From contig JAAXNY010000006.1 of assembly GCA_013420905.1 (NCBI GenBank), forward strand, positions 1,302,001 to 1,366,000: a stretch of 64,000 bases of DNA. Reading direction: 5' to 3'. This stretch comes from Collybia mongolica. Taxonomy: Eukaryota; Basidiomycota; Agaricomycetes; Agaricales; Clitocybaceae. The notes under the pieces are model-generated. The model saw only the letters and a list, made by a program, of their open reading frames with translations, had not been told where the DNA came from and searched no databases. Each line of letters starts with the position of its first letter. The first letter of the stretch is position 1. Of the stretch, positions 51,040-62,057 are shown piece by piece. The position numbers and the translations under genes were made by a program.

Positions 51040-51973
51040 ATTGACTTGTTTGGCTATGCTTTTGGCCAAGTAATCTATGAATGTGATAATAAAATAGTTT
51101 GGAAAAGTATAAACAAAGGGATTGTGATTAAATTTGGAAAAGTACAAACAAATATAAATATAAATTTCTTGATATACCCCCTCCATATGTCTAGGAGTAG
51201 TAACAATTTCAATTGTATCTATTAGCCTTGTATTTGCTAAGATATGAATCATCTAAATTGTGGGAACTTCATTAATATTGTTTGTTTGGCCAGATGTTGG
51301 CAAAATGATATACAGATGATATTCATTTGTAATATGTAGTAAAAAAGTTGTTGTTGATAATAAGATTTGGAAGGGTACAAGCAAGTACAAACACATATAA
51401 ACATACACATAATGTATTCCTTTACACTGTCTAGTAGTAGCATGTCCATCAGCTTTGTATTTGCTGAGATATACATCATCCATATTGTGGGAAATTTCTT
51501 TAGTAGTATATGTTTGGCCAGATGTGTGGTGAAGTGATATACAGACAGTATTCATTTGTAATATGTAGCAAGAAATTTGTTGTTGATAATGTTTAGATTA
51601 CTATAAGCAAGTATAAACACATGCAAACATATACATGAGGTACTACCTCACCATATCTAATACTAGCAAGTTAAATTACATCCATAGGCCTTGTTGTTGT
51701 TGAGATATGCAATGACTTATATTGTGGGAACTTTAATATTATTGTTTGTTTGGCTAGCTGTGTGGCAAATTCACACACAAACTTGATATTGATTTGTAAC
51801 ATGCTAGAGAGCTACTTTTGATCATGATATCTGAAGGTATACAATTAAATACAAATGCATATAAATATCCACATTGGGTAGCTCCTCACCATATCTAGCA
51901 GTAGCAATTTAAATTGCATCCATAGGTCTTGTTATTATGGAGATATGCAATGTTTTGTATTGTGGGAAAAGTT
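51040..51973. repeat. Four diverged tandem copies of a ~235 bp unit
   Basis: Recurring landmarks are TTGTTTGGC(C/T)A at about 51045, 51280, 51510 and 51744; CATTTGTAATATGTAG-like text; AACACAT-AAACATA runs; the block CTAGxAGTAGxA; GCCTTGTxxTTGxTGAGATAT; and TATTGTGGGAA at each unit end. Spacing is 230-235 bp. The copies differ by many substitutions and small indels, so the array is old. No protein frame is conserved between units. Confidence 0.8.
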
Positions 51974-51998
51974 TGACCCAAGGCAGAACAAGCTTCTT

Positions 51999-52060
51999 GT
52001 AATCATGCTTACGTTTGTCAACTACACTGTTAGAGCTTTGACAAATGTAAGCATGATTAC
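51999..52060. repeat. 22 bp imperfect inverted repeat (hairpin)
   Basis: The arms 51999-52020 (GTAATCATGCTTACGTTTGT...) and 52039-52060 are reverse complements with one mismatch, around an 18 nt loop. It lies just beyond the end of the tandem array. Its role is unknown. Confidence 0.75.
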
Positions 52061-53092
52061 ACAGTGGACAGTTATTATTTAATTCCTGAGAAAAAAACCA
52101 ATTAACTCAAAATCAATGTATTAAATGCAGCCTGTGTTAGCAGTTGCCTTTTTGCTTGGAATCTGTGTGTCTGCTAATTTTGATTCTCACAGTTAGAAAA
52201 ATATTTCCACAACTACAAAATCTTACTGATGTACTTCAAAATGTTTACTGATCATATTCTAATGAATTCTCAGAACACTTCACAATTACTAATAGTGGGA
52301 AAAGCAACACTGGATCTTGTTGGGTATGCTGAATTTTCCCTGCAAACTCAGGATGATGAATGAGTTACTTATGTAAACATATGTAAGGACTCATAATGAT
52401 GGAAGATGATCCTAAACAAAGGGAGACAAACTGGAACTGAGGGGAACAAAATTGTGGGGGGAAAACTTCCTTTCTTTTCACTATATTGAATTTCTACTAA
52501 TTGTACCTAAGTCAAATTGATGATTAGACTCTCCCTTGTGTCTACAATAGGTAGGACCCTCTGTAGGACCCAACTGATGGTCTGTCCAATATTCTGAAGG
52601 CATAGAATGCTTGGGTGGAAAGATGGAGCTAACAGGTGTCAAAAGTGCCACAGGGGTAAGCCCTAGCACAGGCCAATCCGCATCTGGCCCACATCTGATC
52701 TGCGGATTAGTCATCTGTTGGATGTGGATGCAGTAAAATTGCAGATATCCATGCAAACTGCAACCTCTCAGCACCCTATGGAGTATCAAGGGTGATAGTA
52801 GTAATAAGTAGTTATTGAATTGGGCAGGTTTCAGTTGATTTTACAATGCCAAAATTGGCATATTGTACATACAAAGGCAGGCCTCAAAATAAGGAAAAAT
52901 GCGAAAATTTCATATAAGAGACTTAGAAAAATAGCCAAAGCCTGTATCAGCCTTGGCCAAATCACTGGAAAGGATTGAAACAACATGAAGAAGATAAATA
53001 AAGAGCATATGAGAAGTGAAATGTACTTTGAACCAGCAGTATCATCTATAGAAAAAAAAATAGAAATACATAAAGATGCAAAATAGAAGTAA

Positions 53093-56000
53093 TTAGGGTT
53101 CCTGAAGAGACTTAGCCAAGGCAAGAATACTAGGAAAGAATGGTAGTTTCTTCCAGGATCCCAAAGCCATTTTAGCTTTAAATGTTTGAGAAGACATTGA
53201 ATGTTGCGTAAAATTGACCTGACAATGGCCAATAGAAAATGCCCATTCAGCATCTACAGATGAAGCTACAAGTGTAATTAGTTCTACATAAATAGGCTCA
53301 AATTTCTAACAAAAGAATAACTCACCTGGTGCTGAGCAAAAATCAAATGCCATATGTGCGACTTGTGGTTGTGTTTGCTCTAGATTATACCAACATTTAA
53401 TATAACCACCTTGTTGCTTGATTGCAGTATGTGCAAGATGAGATTGCTTCAAGTAGGCTTCAATTGTGTCACTTTTGGCAAGGTCTTCATCATCAAATGA
53501 TTCAAGATCATATTTGGACTGTTAACAAAAAGATAGATAATTATATGACTAAAGTGAAAATTGTATCAGGCCTTTTTCTCCTTTGGTCTTGATTGTACTG
53601 GAGCTCCTTTGTAGTAGTGTTCCTTGAAATAAGCAACATCAGCTTTCTTGATCTCATTATTCTGAGTTTTGGAAAAGCCCATATCTTCAGTGAACCAGGA
53701 TAGCTTGCAATCTGGACACATCACTAGAAGATATACATTATAAAATGTGTTATCACAATAAAGGCAATTTATTACTTACCAATTGCAATGATATAGATAT
53801 CACACTGATCAAGGAGTGTGAAATATTTTTCAGTCATGAATTTTGCTGCTTGAGCTGCCACCCAAAAAATTGAATTTGCTGTGGTATCATCCTGTACCAG
53901 TGATAATGATTGGTGAAATCAGATAAGCATGGGATAGACTTCAACAATCAAAGGAATATCAGAATTTGAGAAAAGTTTGGTTAACTTTTCAAAAAGTTGT
54001 AACAAGAGAAATATGAGTGAATTTTCATAAAAAAATATTAATAACTTACTGTAAGAGCTTGAATCAAATCAGGTAGAAGTTCCCACTGTGCAAGTGATAG
54101 TGTGTATGCTGCTAGATTATTTGACCTTTTTGAGGATATTGCAATAATAATGTCCTTGAAAGTGTTGTGGGAGTGAAGACAATCAAGATCAGAATTCCAT
54201 CAAGTAGGGATATGCTGAATGAGAGTATGAGAACCACCTGTAAGGTCTTCATCATACTCAACAGCCTTTTTAAATGCCTCATTGAGTGCTGTATTATCAT
54301 GAATACACCAGGCAAAACCAGAAACCTAAAAAATAAATAAATAAGCATATGTTTATTGTTAAAGCAAAACATACCCATGGAATAATACTCTGTGCCTCTT
54401 TCTCAGTATCTGGATCAATTTCAATTCCTTCCAAAGCCATCATCTGAATTGCCTGTTTTCTCAAATCCTGAGTTACACCTTCATCATGTACAAGTTGCCC
54501 CTCATCCCCTCCCTCTGCCTCCAGAGTCATAGCCACTTCATGCAGCTCCTCTAAAGTTGCTTCATCAATCTCTTCATCCATACCAATATCTCCTTCCTCA
54601 ATTGTAAATTCCACATCTGAAATTTAAAAATGACTTAAATATATATGAGAATATAGAAATTTTCACATACTATCATCTGACTTGACTACTTTTTTCATCT
54701 TTTTCTGCTTGAAGAAAAACGGCAAAAATATCTGAAAGAGATAAGAATAAGGGCCTGTTCGGTAACTGTCAATAATTTTGAGTTGCCGATCAATAAAATG
54801 TGACAGCTTCAAAATATATTGTGGGAATGAGCAACCAACACACCATGCCATGGTACGAACCCACCACTCACTTGTGTAGACAGACAGCTTGAAGTTGTTG
54901 TCAGACTGACGGTTCTCGCTAACGGCTTTGAGAAGACGCTCAATGAGCAAGAGTTCAGCAGCATTGCCCCAAGATGCCTGTCCAGAGTCGCCATCATCAC
55001 CCACCATGAGGGATAGATGAAAAAAGATGATGCTAGGGTTGCAAACAAGCACAACTGAACACCCAAACATTACAAAATTGAACGATAACCCTATATTAGG
55101 TAATTTTGACAATATGTAGCAGCAACTCAAAATTATTGATGGTTACCAAACAGGCCCTAACTTGTATAAGAAATTTGGAAATCTTACTTTTGCAATAAGA
55201 TTGATAATATGGACAAGACAGCAGAGATGAGCACTACTCCCAGGAAAGCTTGGAACAAGTGTACCAAGGTAACTTGCACACCTGGAACAATTTCCTGCAT
55301 TGTCCATACACATAGAAAATAGCTATACAAAAGTAAATAAATTATTTATTTAATATTTAATATTACATACCTTTTCAGCTATCCCAAACCAATTGACACA
55401 TTTCTCAACAACCTGAGCTAAATATTCCCGTGTATGACTTTGCTTTAACCTGCAAAAGTATAGTCATAATGTCAAAATATTAGTAATTATGAGTTCTTTA
55501 GTTTACTAAAGATGAGTTCTTTATCAACCCAGTTTTCGGGCAGAAAGGTGATTCATTCATTCATTGATTCATATTTCAACACTGCAGGAAAATATTTCCA
55601 TAATGGGATTTTTCTTCTCTTATGGCTTTTTACAGCATTTCTCCACAACTACAAAGTATTGTGACACAATTTGCATGTATTTGGGATGCTTACATAATGC
55701 TTTTGATGATGCCATCAAAATTATGCATATCTAATATTTCAAAGCATTGCATTTCAAAATTTATTTTGTGATTTTCTCCATAACCAGTAAAGCTATTAAC
55801 TTTGTTTTTATATGTTTGGAATGTACAAACTTGGCTCTACAATTTCCTTGTTGAGCACATTTTCCCCACGGTCTATTTTGAGCGAAATATTAAAAATGTC
55901 CAGATTCAGCTAGTTTTGAAGGTCTGTGTATTATACCAAAGATGAACAAACATCTTATAACAACAATGACCCTTACCAAACATGACCCTTGTGGGAAATT

Positions 56001-56867
56001 ATCCTAAACATTGGAAAAATCAACAACTACTACTATATTTACCTGAAATACAAAGAGGATTGAATTCTCTATTTATTGACATATGTCACATGATCTATTC
56101 CATCACATAAGCATATTAAATACATGACAACAATCTGAATGCTCATTTAGTGTCCATGATCCTGGAAAAAAGTTAGTTCTGATGGTTTTTGTGTTTTCTC
56201 CATAACCAGGCAAGCTATGGCATTGGGTTTTGTGCACAGGCATTGCTTGTTTACTTGGTAACATTTTCCCATGGTCACATGACCTCTATAGAATGTGGAA
56301 TGGACTTATTTCTCCTAAGAAAAGAAATAAAGAATGAGTACCTGCCACACAATGTGTTGGCCCACTCCACCCAAGTATAAAACATACTGAATAAATTCAA
56401 GAATGCATTGATAGATTGTTCCATTTTCATACCAAACTGCAATTATACCCAAATAACATGACACCAAGGGAGCAGTCCATCCATCTAAGACCAAGTGAAT
56501 TGCTGAGGTAACATTCTGAAAAGTCAAAGTAAGTAAATAAATAAATATATTTAATAAAAATTGTACTGCAAGATGTGCCTGCAACAATATTGCTGATGTA
56601 AGATAGAGACTTTGAACATCCCTTGAGACTGTTGATAGATGAGGGACTATAGTACCTAGATGAAGCATCTCCACCTCTTTCAGGTACTCAGAGTCAGCTA
56701 CCATGTTAAATGGGTGATTGTTTGTGGGACAGTGCATAGCAATCAGAGCACGGTGAGCTTCAACAGAATATGGGATGGGGGTATCCTTAGCTGCATTGGG
56801 TTGAATAATGTTCCATCTCTCCAAACAACTCTTCATCCCATTCCAAAGGTTTGAAGTTCCAGCCCAG
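53093..56867 (-). pseudogene. hAT-superfamily transposase, main part (C-terminal), broken
   Basis: Minus-strand exons give NHPFNMVADSEYLKEVEMLH, STVSRDVQSLYLTSAILLQA, AIHLVLDGWTAPLVSCYLGI and VWYENGTIYQCILEFIQ. Next come QSHTREYLAQVVEKCVNWFG, a CMDNAGN-type strand, and an acidic insert (EEGDIGMDEEIDEATLEELH). The C-terminal dimerisation region has SAPASSVDAEWAFSIGH and MALGSWKKLPFFPS, ending TAA 53095-53093. These are the RNase-H-like core and hATC of fungal hAT transposases. The gene is disrupted by an LTR retrotransposon in an exon (56868/63765), a MITE in an intron, and a TGA at 54202-54200 where Arg is expected (HIPT-stop-WNSDLDCL). A ~930 bp intron (about 55453-56385) is unusually long. 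Confidence 0.85.
54751..55157. mobile_element. Tourist/PIF-Harbinger-like non-autonomous element
   Basis: The terminal inverted repeats start GGGCCTGTTCGGTAACTGTC at 54751 and, as reverse complement, GGGCCTGTTTGGTAACCATC at 55157. They run about 36 bp with few mismatches. TAA flanks both ends (54748-54750, 55158-55160), a 3 bp duplication typical of PIF/Harbinger elements. The 407 bp body encodes on the minus strand WGNAAELLLIERLLKAVSEN followed by RQSDNNFKLSVYTSEW. This looks like a Myb/SANT-like DNA-binding segment, so it may be an internally deleted autonomous element. It sits in an intron of the hAT transposase. Confidence 0.8.
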
Positions 56868-56872
56868 GTATC
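56868..56872. repeat. Target-site duplication GTATC (left)
   Basis: It directly precedes the TGTTAC start of the left LTR and matches GTATC at 63760-63764. Confidence 0.95.
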
Positions 56873-57358
56873 TGTTACAGCTGTTTAGGCCTTATCCTCT
56901 AGATCAGTCTGGTTTATCGTTCATTTGTTCTAGACTGTCGACTCTGTAAGTCCCACATCTAATGACTCCCTCAATAGGGCTAAGTCAGATCGTCTGTATC
57001 AAAGATGCACTACTCCCTTTGTAAGGCAAGTAGGATCGAGTTTGCGTCGAGGAGTCAAGAGTAGATGAATAAGGTGAATTCAGCTAGGTCAAGCTAAAGA
57101 ACTAACTAAGCTAGAATGTCCCTATATATATGTAGGAGTCTGATAAGCATAGATAAGCATGGTTTACACTATTGGTTGTATAGATAAGAGGGATTAATGC
57201 TGTTGGCTATATAGATAAAGGGAATGAGTAAGCATGGGATAAATGGGACTAATGGAGAATTGTCTGAGTAATGCAGACCAATATTAGTAAGTATGAGTAA
57301 GCAACAGTGAGTAAGAAGAAAAAGATAGATAGGACACATGATAAGGGAATTTGTAACA
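56873..57358 (-). repeat. 3' LTR
   Basis: This 486 bp copy is bounded TG...CA. Compared by eye with the 5' LTR it differs by about 16 substitutions, all transitions, and one single-base indel. Confidence 0.95.
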
Positions 57359-57372
57359 TTACCCCCATTCTA
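57359..57372 (-). other. Polypurine tract next to the 3' LTR
   Basis: In element orientation the bases before the 3' LTR read AGAATGGGGGTAA, a short purine-rich run at the expected position for plus-strand priming. Confidence 0.6.
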
Positions 57373-57391
57373 TGATTGAAGCGCCCCAGCT

Positions 57392-58348
57392 TCAATGACT
57401 GTTCCAAGATTTCCCGGAGTGATGTTCCTCGTCTTCAGAAAATCCATAGACATCTTGATAACCATCATAGTTCCATGCTTGCTTCTTTGGAGATGAATTG
57501 GTATAACCTTTCCCTGAGTATTGGAGGATTACTTTTGGGCAAAAGGAATATACATGTCCAGGTTTCTTTTCTTTGCATCCTGGGCATTCGTAGTTTGGGC
57601 AGTCTAGTCTCATATGATCTTTAGACCAGCAGTGCGTGCATTTGAAGCTATAGATTGAGTCGCATGGATTGGGTGTAGAATTGGTTAAGTTGATGGAATT
57701 TTGGATGTCTCTTTTTTGGTTGAAGGAGTTTGGTGGTAATTTTGCTGGTCTTCTTTTTGGTTTCTTTTTGATTATGGATTTTGTTGCTTTCTGTCTTTTG
57801 GTTTGTGTCATAACAAGTGATGGGTCTATAAATGGTATAGGTGTTTTTGTGGTATATGGTGATATATTTGATTCAGGAGATGTCAAGCGGTAGCTTGGTG
57901 GTTCTGGCATTTCGGGAATGGGGAATAATGTTCTTCTTCCAGAGGATGTGGTCTGAAGAGTCAATGATGTGTTGAAGGGAATTGATGTAGTGGGTGTTTC
58001 ATAGATTTGTTCTTTGTTTTCTACAATGATTTGTAGTGCTTCGAATTCTAGCATGGAGCTGAGGTTTCCTGCAACCTGATCCATGAAACTTGTGATTTTG
58101 GCAGTTTGGTTAAACAGCGTATCTTGTATCTGTTTATATCTTCCATACTGTTCCAAAAGGTCTTGACTGGGGGTTTTATCCCAAATTTCTGTTATCATTG
58201 ATTGGAGGGTTTCTTGTGCAAACCAATTTTGGAATTTGTTGCATTGACAAATGCAATTGATGTAGTTGAGTCTTTCTCCCGTAGTGTTAGAGTAGTGAGA
58301 GGAATGTGTGTCGGCAGATTTGGCTGATGTGAAAAAGGAGGAAGTCAT
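57392..58348 (-). CDS. Extra ORF of the LTR element with two zinc knuckles (env position)
   Basis: An intact 318-codon ORF starts 20 bp after the pol stop and ends 34 bp before the 3' LTR. No signal peptide or membrane span is seen, so it is not an env. Residues 30-110 are helical-looking and gag-like (NWFAQETLQSMITEIWDKTP). Residues 194-203 are very basic (KKKPKRRPAK). Residues 237-250 form a perfect CX2CX4HX4C knuckle (CTHCWSKDHMRLDC), and 255-270 form a CX2CX6HX4C variant. The C-terminus is Tyr/Ser/acidic. It is the only uninterrupted long frame in the element. Its function is unknown; nucleic-acid binding is likely. Confidence 0.75.
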   Translation of the reverse strand: MTSSFFTSAKSADTHSSHYSNTTGERLNYINCICQCNKFQNWFAQETLQSMITEIWDKTPSQDLLEQYGRYKQIQDTLFNQTAKITSFMDQVAGNLSSMLEFEALQIIVENKEQIYETPTTSIPFNTSLTLQTTSSGRRTLFPIPEMPEPPSYRLTSPESNISPYTTKTPIPFIDPSLVMTQTKRQKATKSIIKKKPKRRPAKLPPNSFNQKRDIQNSINLTNSTPNPCDSIYSFKCTHCWSKDHMRLDCPNYECPGCKEKKPGHVYSFCPKVILQYSGKGYTNSSPKKQAWNYDGYQDVYGFSEDEEHHSGKSWNSH

Positions 58349-58367
58349 TGTTTGTTCGAGAGTTTGT

Positions 58368-61300
58368 TTAGAGGCGGTGTTGCTTCTGGTAGGATTGTAG
58401 TATCATTTGAGCTCCTTTTAAATGGTTTTTGGGTTCCCATGTGTTGTGGGCTGATGAGTAACCTTTCCATTTCACAAGGTATTGGAAGCCTCAGCCTCAT
58501 TGTTGGTGATTGATAATTCCTTCTACTTTGTACTCTTTGTTTTGATCCATGAGGTCTGGTGGAGGTTCTAAGAAATTGGGTCCGTGGGTGTCGGTTTCCT
58601 TGTATGGTGTGAGAAGAGATGCATGAAACACAGGATGGATCTTCCATTGTGATGGAAGTTTCAGTTTATACGTTACTGGTCTGCGGACTTCTTGGATTTC
58701 AAAGGGTCCTTCTTGTTTTGGTGCTAGTTTCTTTGAAGGATAGGGAATTCGAAGGTTCGTTCCTTCTAACCAAACGTGTTCTCCTCGTTTGAATGGAGTG
58801 AAACCTCATGTTGTCCTTTCTGCAACTTTTCTTCTTGCCAAGTCATGTGCTGCCATGGCTTCTTCTCATGCTCTATTGAGTTCAATCATCCATTGCTCCA
58901 CACTTGGAACATTTGTCTTCTGGAATGCTGATGGAATTGCCTGTGGTTCATATCCCATCATAAGGAAGAATGGGGATCTTTTTGTTGTGGAATGTGTTCT
59001 TTGATTATGCACGAATTCTGCAATTGGGTTAAGATCCTTCCATATTGCTGGGTTGTTCTGGCAGAACATGCGGAAGTAGATTTTGAGTTCTTGATTCAAT
59101 CGTTCTGTTTCTCCATCCATTTGTGGGTGATATGCTGTGCTCATTACAAGCTTGATTCCAAGGAGTTTTCCTAGTTCTTTGAAGACTTTTGCCATGAATT
59201 GAGGGCCTCGATTGGATAAGAAAGTGTCAGGTAATCCGAATCTTTTGTAGACATGTTCCAGGTAAAGGTTTGCTGTTCCTAGGGCGTCAATTGTTTTGGT
59301 GCAAGGGATAGAAATTACCCCCTTCGTAAGGCCATGATCTACCACGACCATGAGACTGTCTTTTCCATCATTTTCTGGGAGGTCTGTGACAAAGTTGGCT
59401 GTGACAAATGAGAAAGGATGTGGTTCTCCATTTGTTGCGATCGGTATTAACCCTGGTCTTGTTGGGTGCGTGTTGACTTTCATTTGTTGGCATGTGGCGC
59501 AGCCATCAACGTAATTCTTTATGAATACTCCCATTCCTGGCCACCAGTATTCTCGACTGATTAACTCTTGTGCTTTGTATTGGCCTGGGTGTCCTCCTGG
59601 TTTTGTGTCATGATATCTTCACACTATTTCTCGTTGCAGCTTTGCGTCTGGTCCTACATAACATCTGTTCTTGAAAAACAGAAGTCCGTCTTCAAATTTC
59701 CAATCAGACAGGTTTGATTTGATTGGTGGTGTCCCTGTTTCTTTTAATGCTTCAATTGATTTTGCAAACAACTCATCTTCTTCAACTGATTTCTTTAGGT
59801 CTTCTTGTAAACCTATGTCAATCATTTTGATAAAAATGTCATCTGGTAAAAGGATCTGGTCTTTGTTGTCTGTGTCTTCTGTACTGACATAGTCTGATCT
59901 TCTTGATAGAGCATCAGACTGTATCATTCATGTTCTGGGTGTGTGTATGAGTTTCAGATCAAATTGTGACAGGAACAGGCTCCATCCTGCTTGTCGTCAG
60001 TTCAATTTTTGTGCTGTTTGGAAGTATGTCAGGTTCTTGTGATCTGACAGAATCACTGTGGGGAATTGTGATCCTTTGAGGTAGTGTCTCCATGTTTTCA
60101 AGGCTCGAATGATGCCTAATAGTTCTCTGTCATAGATTTTGTAGTTTCTTTCTGTTTCCGTAAATGAGTGTGAAATGTATCTGCATGGATGCCATTCTCC
60201 GTTGTCATTTTGTTGTTGTAATACCGCACCTGTTGCCCATTTCGAAGCATCTGATTCAATGTGGAATGGTTTGTTTTTGTCTGGCATCATGAGGACGGGC
60301 GATTTTAAAAATTTCTGTTTTAATCTGTCAAATGCTTCCTGGCAATCTTGAGTCCACTTCCATTTGATGTCTTTTCTTGTCAGATTTGTCAATGGTCTGC
60401 TAAGTTCAGTGTAGTGTCCAATGAACTTTTGGTAGAAGTTTGCAAATCCGAGGAATGATCAGACTTGTTTCACTGTTGTCGGGGCTGGCCAATCTGCAAT
60501 TCCTGCCAATTTAGTTGGTTCCATACCTATTTTGTTTTCTCTGATGACTAGTCCAAGGTATTCAAGTTCTGTGGCTTTGAATACGCATTTGTCCAGATTC
60601 AGGTACAAGTTGTTTTCCTTCAGTTTATCCAGGACCTTCATGGTCTTTCTTCATAAATCATTGATGTTGTCGGAGGAAATCAGGATGTCATCCATGTAGA
60701 TCAGGATCCATCCTTCATCAATTTCTATTGCGTAGATGTTGTTCATCATGTTCTGGAATGTCGCCGGTGAATTGCATAAGCTGAAAAACATAACAAGGGG
60801 TTCAAACAATCCCCTGTTAGTTTTGAATGCTGCTTTCCATTCATTGCCTTCTTTGATCCAGACATTGTTGTATCCCCATTGTAGGTCCAATTTCATGAAA
60901 TATTTGGCCCCTTTCAGTTTGTCAAGAAGCTCCCCTACAAGTGGTAAAGGGTATGTGTTCTTTATTGTTCCTTCATTTAGTCTCCTGTAATCCTGAGTTG
61001 GTCAAAGTTTTGCTGAGTCTTTCTTTGATACAAAGAAGAAGGGTGATGCCTGTGGGGATTTTGATGGTCTGATGTATCCTTTTTGCATGTTTTCATCAAT
61101 GAATTTGTCCAGTTTTCCTTGTTCCACCAGGCTAATGGGATAGATCTTACAATCCTTTGGGATGAAGTCAGGTTTTAGATCTATTGCATGGTCCCATGAT
61201 TGTCATGTTGGCATTCTTTCCAAGTTTGTTTTGTTGAATAGTGACACATATTCTTGATAGAATTCCGGTAGCATCTTCTTCAGTTTCTGATCTTTGATTT

Positions 61301-62057
61301 CTGCCTTGTGTTCCAGTTCCTGTGATATTGATGTTTTTGCATTTATCCAAATGGATTCTTCTTTGTTGTCTTCCGGATGGATGTATGTCCTAAGTAGATT
61401 GACTTTGTGTTCGTCATCTTCTTCATCGATTCCTAAAAGAATTGGTTGCTAATCTTCAAGGGGTTGATTCCTTGGGATTTCTTCTGGGTGTTCTTCCTGT
61501 ATTTCCGTTACCGTTGCCTTGGGGTATTGCCGTGTTTGTTTCATCTGTCAGATTTCTATATTCCTTCGGATTGCTTCTGATAGAACTCCTTTTTTGATGC
61601 TTGGTCTGAAGTTGAGTGTTCCTTTCTCCCAATCAATCTTGGGGTTGTGCCGTTTTAACCATGGTAATCCAAGGATGATGTTCTCCTTTCCTAATCCGCT
61701 AACTAATAGTTGGATTCTGATTTCTTCATCTCCAATTTGAATCTTGGTCCATACACAGTCTGTGATGTTCCCTGATTTGTTCTTTGTTCCGTCTACATTT
61801 CTGACTGAGATTGACTTTCTCAGTGGGGTTGTCTTTATTTCATTTTCTTCAATGAATGTCTTGTCAATGAAGATTCCTCCAGCTCTGCAATCAATAAGTC
61901 CAATTGCTGGGGTTTCGACGTTTTTCTGTTCTTCAATCACTGTAATTGGAATAGAAAGAGATTGTTGATTCATTTCTCCTAAAATTACAGGTGATAGTGT
62001 AACAGAATAAGTCTCGGCAGGTACTGACGTTGATTCAGGCCGCCGCTTTAAAAACCC
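58368..62057 (-). pseudogene. pol polyprotein: protease, RT, RNase H, integrase, chromodomain
   Basis: All parts share one frame. The protease region has PAIGLIDCRAGGIFID (61.9 kb). RT has [20 protein letters not shown] and the catalytic [11 protein letters not shown] (about 60.7 kb). RNase H has [20 protein letters not shown] and [20 protein letters not shown]. The integrase zinc finger ends CATCQQMK. Its core has FVTANFVTDLP, then FLSNRGPQF, where the second catalytic Asp is Asn, then AYHPQMDGETERLNQE. The chromodomain reads KWKGYSSAHNTWEPKNHLKG. Stops in frame: TGA with low coordinates 58491, 58497, 58806, 58866, 59619, 59928, 59997, 60459, 60651, 61002, 61203, 61548, and TAG at 61449. Each TGA stands where the context suggests Arg. 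The true end is TAA 58370-58368. Confidence 0.9.

Larger units (their letters stand above)
49634..53092. other. AT-rich non-coding repeat region
   Basis: No gene can be supported across these 3.4 kb. The region contains the four-copy tandem repeat and a hairpin listed separately. The 3' end of the hAT element probably lies in its right part, but its terminal inverted repeat was not identified because the matching end is outside the window. Confidence 0.6.

Noticed and set aside
51040..51973. CRISPR-like array
   Set aside because: The units are ~235 bp, contiguous and diverged, without short identical repeats and spacers, in a eukaryotic context.
57392..58348. Calling the extra ORF an envelope gene
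   Set aside because: It has no signal peptide, no membrane span and no Cys-rich ectodomain, but it does have zinc knuckles.
58345..58647. 100-codon minus frame overlapping the chromodomain
   Set aside because: It is an out-of-frame shadow; the true pol frame there encodes the chromodomain and ends at 58368.
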